A stretch of DNA of 45,072 bases from Actinomycetota bacterium (GTDB taxonomy: Bacteria; Actinomycetota; Acidimicrobiia; IMCC26256; PALSA-555), in assembly GCA_003140175.1 (NCBI GenBank), contig PLJD01000059.1, positions 146 through 45,217 of the forward strand, read 5' to 3'. A program made the position numbers and the translations under genes. Below are positions 43,508-45,072 of this stretch, piece after piece (positions within the stretch are counted from its first letter, which is position 1; each line of letters begins with the position of its first letter). The notes under the pieces are model-generated. The model saw nothing but the letters and a program-made list of their open reading frames with translations, did not search any database and was not told the DNA's origin.

Positions 43508-45049
43508 GTGACCCACCCCACTGAACCCGAGGTGGAGTCGAGCCCCCCATCGTCGACCGGCGCCGGACGGGAGCCCAGCCCGCAGACGCGCCGACGCCTG
43601 GCGGTCTGGGCACGCCAGCACTGGTGCTTCCTGGTCGTGTTCTTGACCGGTGCAGCACTGCGAGTCCTCACCTCGGTTGCGTACCGTCCGATCCTCCTCT
43701 TCATCGATTCGTACCGCTACCTGAGCAACTTCCGCGCGCTCGACCCGACCTTGTCCGAGCCGATCGGGTACAACGCGATCGTGCTTCGCCCGCTCCTGTG
43801 GGCGGGCAACCTGGCGACCGTCGCCATCGCGCAACACCTCGTGGGGTTAGCGATGGGCGCCGCGATCTATGCGCTCCTGTTGCGATACCGAGTCCGGCCG
43901 TGGCTGGCTGCGCTGGCGATCGCCCCGCTGATGCTGGACGCCTATCAGCTCCAGATCGAGCACAACCTGTTGTCAGAGACACTCTTCGAGGCACTCATCC
44001 TCGCCGGGGTCGTCGTGCTGCTCTGGAATCGACGGCCCAGCTTGCGGGCGCTGGCCGTCGGCGGCTTCCTGCTCGGCGTCGCGGTCAGCGTCCGCGCGGT
44101 CGGACTCCCGCTGGTCGCGCCGGCGGCGCTCTTCGCCGCGCTGGCGAGTCCGGGCGGCTGGCGACGGGTCGGGCGGGCCGCCGTCCTCACCACGGCGTTC
44201 GCGCTCCCCGTCCTCGGATACGGCGCGTACTTCTCGGCGGTCGCGGGCAAGATCGGCTTGACGACCGCGGACGCGAGCGTGATCTACGGCCGCGCGGCCA
44301 CCATCGTCGACTGCCGACACCTCGAGATGCCCTCGTACGAGCGGCCGCTGTGCCCCAGTGAGCCGCTCGGCCACCGGCTGGGAGTCGACGACTATGCCCA
44401 CGTCGACCAGCTCGCGAAGCTGGTCACCCTGCCCCCGGGCGAGACCACGAACCAGGTCCTCCACAACTTCGCGCTCCGCGTCTTTCGCCATCAGCCGCTG
44501 GATTTCGCCCATGCGGTGCTGGACGACTTCGTCAAGGGCTTCGCGCTCTCCCCGACCACCGCCCACAACGACGTCCCCGTCTCGCGCTGGCAGTTCCAGG
44601 TGACCTATCCCGTGTTCCCACCCGACAATCCCCAGCCGGTCACCAAGACCTACGGCGGCGGCAAGCCCACCACCGTCAAGGCACTCACCGAGTTCCTGCG
44701 CGACTACCAGCTGAGTGTCGGGTTCGTCCCCGGTCCCCTGCTGGCCCTGGCGTTCCTCGCCGGGCTCCTCGGCGCGGTGGGGCTGGGGCGCGCTCGGCGT
44801 TCCGGCCTCCGAGCGGCCTGCCTGCTCCCGACCCTGACCGGGCTGACTCTCCTGCTCGCCGCGGACGTGTTCGAGTTCTCGTGGCGTTATCAGCTGCCCT
44901 CACTCGTGTTCGCGCCGCTTGCAGGCGCGCTCGGCGTGACGGCCTTGTTGCGGCGGTCCCCGTCGACGGATGACGGGGCGACGAACCTCAGCCCTCAACC
45001 GCCAATGCCGCACCGCCGGCCGACACGGCCCGACGCCGGGGCGAGCTGA
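43508..45049 (+). CDS. Polytopic membrane protein, GT-C-like (glycosyltransferase superfamily)
   Basis: The 513-residue protein starts at GTG (MTHPTEPEVESSPPSS). It has an N-terminal polar tail and then many hydrophobic helices. An early loop with RPILLFIDSYRYLSNF has D67 at the place expected for a GT-C catalytic acid, and a large extracytoplasmic section sits around residues 280-420 (YAHVDQLAKLVTLPPGE, RWQFQVTYPVFPPDN). Closeness to GT39/GT83 families is inferred, and function is unproven. It is divergent from the GT39-like gene, with 254 bp between them that I see no structure in. The gene ends 23 bp before the window edge. Confidence 0.72.
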   Translation: MTHPTEPEVESSPPSSTGAGREPSPQTRRRLAVWARQHWCFLVVFLTGAALRVLTSVAYRPILLFIDSYRYLSNFRALDPTLSEPIGYNAIVLRPLLWAGNLATVAIAQHLVGLAMGAAIYALLLRYRVRPWLAALAIAPLMLDAYQLQIEHNLLSETLFEALILAGVVVLLWNRRPSLRALAVGGFLLGVAVSVRAVGLPLVAPAALFAALASPGGWRRVGRAAVLTTAFALPVLGYGAYFSAVAGKIGLTTADASVIYGRAATIVDCRHLEMPSYERPLCPSEPLGHRLGVDDYAHVDQLAKLVTLPPGETTNQVLHNFALRVFRHQPLDFAHAVLDDFVKGFALSPTTAHNDVPVSRWQFQVTYPVFPPDNPQPVTKTYGGGKPTTVKALTEFLRDYQLSVGFVPGPLLALAFLAGLLGAVGLGRARRSGLRAACLLPTLTGLTLLLAADVFEFSWRYQLPSLVFAPLAGALGVTALLRRSPSTDDGATNLSPQPPMPHRRPTRPDAGAS

Positions 45050-45072
45050 TCTAGTGCCGTGTCAGGCAACGT

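Noticed and set aside
41628-43511. Very long plus-strand open frame over the GT39-like gene
   Set aside because: It is antisense to a gene with clear membrane helices and the SLSGDE motif. Its translation is Arg/Asp/Gly-rich with no domain, as expected for a shadow in GC-rich DNA.

Overview
The window is very GC-rich, densely coded DNA with many GTG and a few TTG starts. It looks like a chromosomal segment from an actinobacterium, most plausibly a lipid-degrading, Acidimicrobiia-like lineage. This is inferred from gene content: a mycothiol-conjugate amidase, three luciferase-like F420-type oxidoreductases, DUF2630 and DUF6510 family proteins, a CtpE-like P-type ATPase, an Rv1264-like adenylate cyclase, and many acyl-CoA enzymes. 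No rRNA, tRNA, CRISPR array, prophage or complete insertion sequence was found. I annotate 46 protein-coding genes. One is cut by the left edge (exonuclease III) and one is frameshifted (a flavin-nucleotide-binding protein).

Layout. 1-3660: exonuclease III, facing a four-gene operon read leftward (etfB, etfA, a GNAT acetyltransferase, nitrobindin). 3787-8599: a geranylgeranyl-reductase-like flavoprotein divergent from etfBA, an acyl-CoA dehydrogenase, a 2OG-oxygenase-like protein, an NTF2-like protein and an alpha/beta hydrolase. 8633-16469: a ClC chloride transporter, then a CoA block of two family III CoA-transferases flanking a plus-strand pair (an HMG-CoA-synthase-like/OB-fold fusion and an SCP2-type thiolase), then a cupin and an F420-type oxidoreductase. 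16624-18231: a compact redox operon (sulfite-oxidase-like molybdoenzyme, FAD/NAD reductase, zinc-ribbon protein). 18378-28972: small actinobacterial proteins, a MarR regulator, two more F420-type oxidoreductases, a RecB-like nuclease, a PAP2 phosphatase, a quinone reductase, an AMIN-like lipoprotein, a thiolase, a ChbG/HpnK deacetylase, an SCP2 protein and Mca. 29034-36766: a secreted peptidase-like hydrolase, adenylate cyclase, a second acyl-CoA dehydrogenase, a VIT-type transporter, the broken flavoprotein and the P-type ATPase. 36928-45049: a cell-envelope glycan block (GtrA, GT2, epimerase, UDP-sulfoquinovose synthase, a 2H-like phosphoesterase, two polytopic glycosyltransferase-like proteins).

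How the genes fit together. The acyl-CoA dehydrogenases pass electrons to ETF (etfBA). The thiolases, CoA-transferases, SCP2-fold protein and HMGCS-like protein point to beta-oxidation of fatty acids, branched acids or sterol side chains. The sqd1-like, epimerase and GT2 genes form an operon that could make UDP-sulfoquinovose and build a sulfonated or other glycolipid or glycan, with GtrA and the GT39-like proteins possibly moving or transferring polyprenyl-linked sugars.

Most worth following up: (1) the HMGCS-like/OB fusion next to a thiolase, which recalls the archaeal thiolase-HMGCS-DUF35 complex but appears to have lost the nucleophilic cysteine and all zinc-ribbon cysteines; (2) the UDP-sulfoquinovose synthase operon; (3) the tightly coupled molybdoenzyme/flavin reductase/zinc-ribbon operon; (4) two 17-bp operator-like palindromes.
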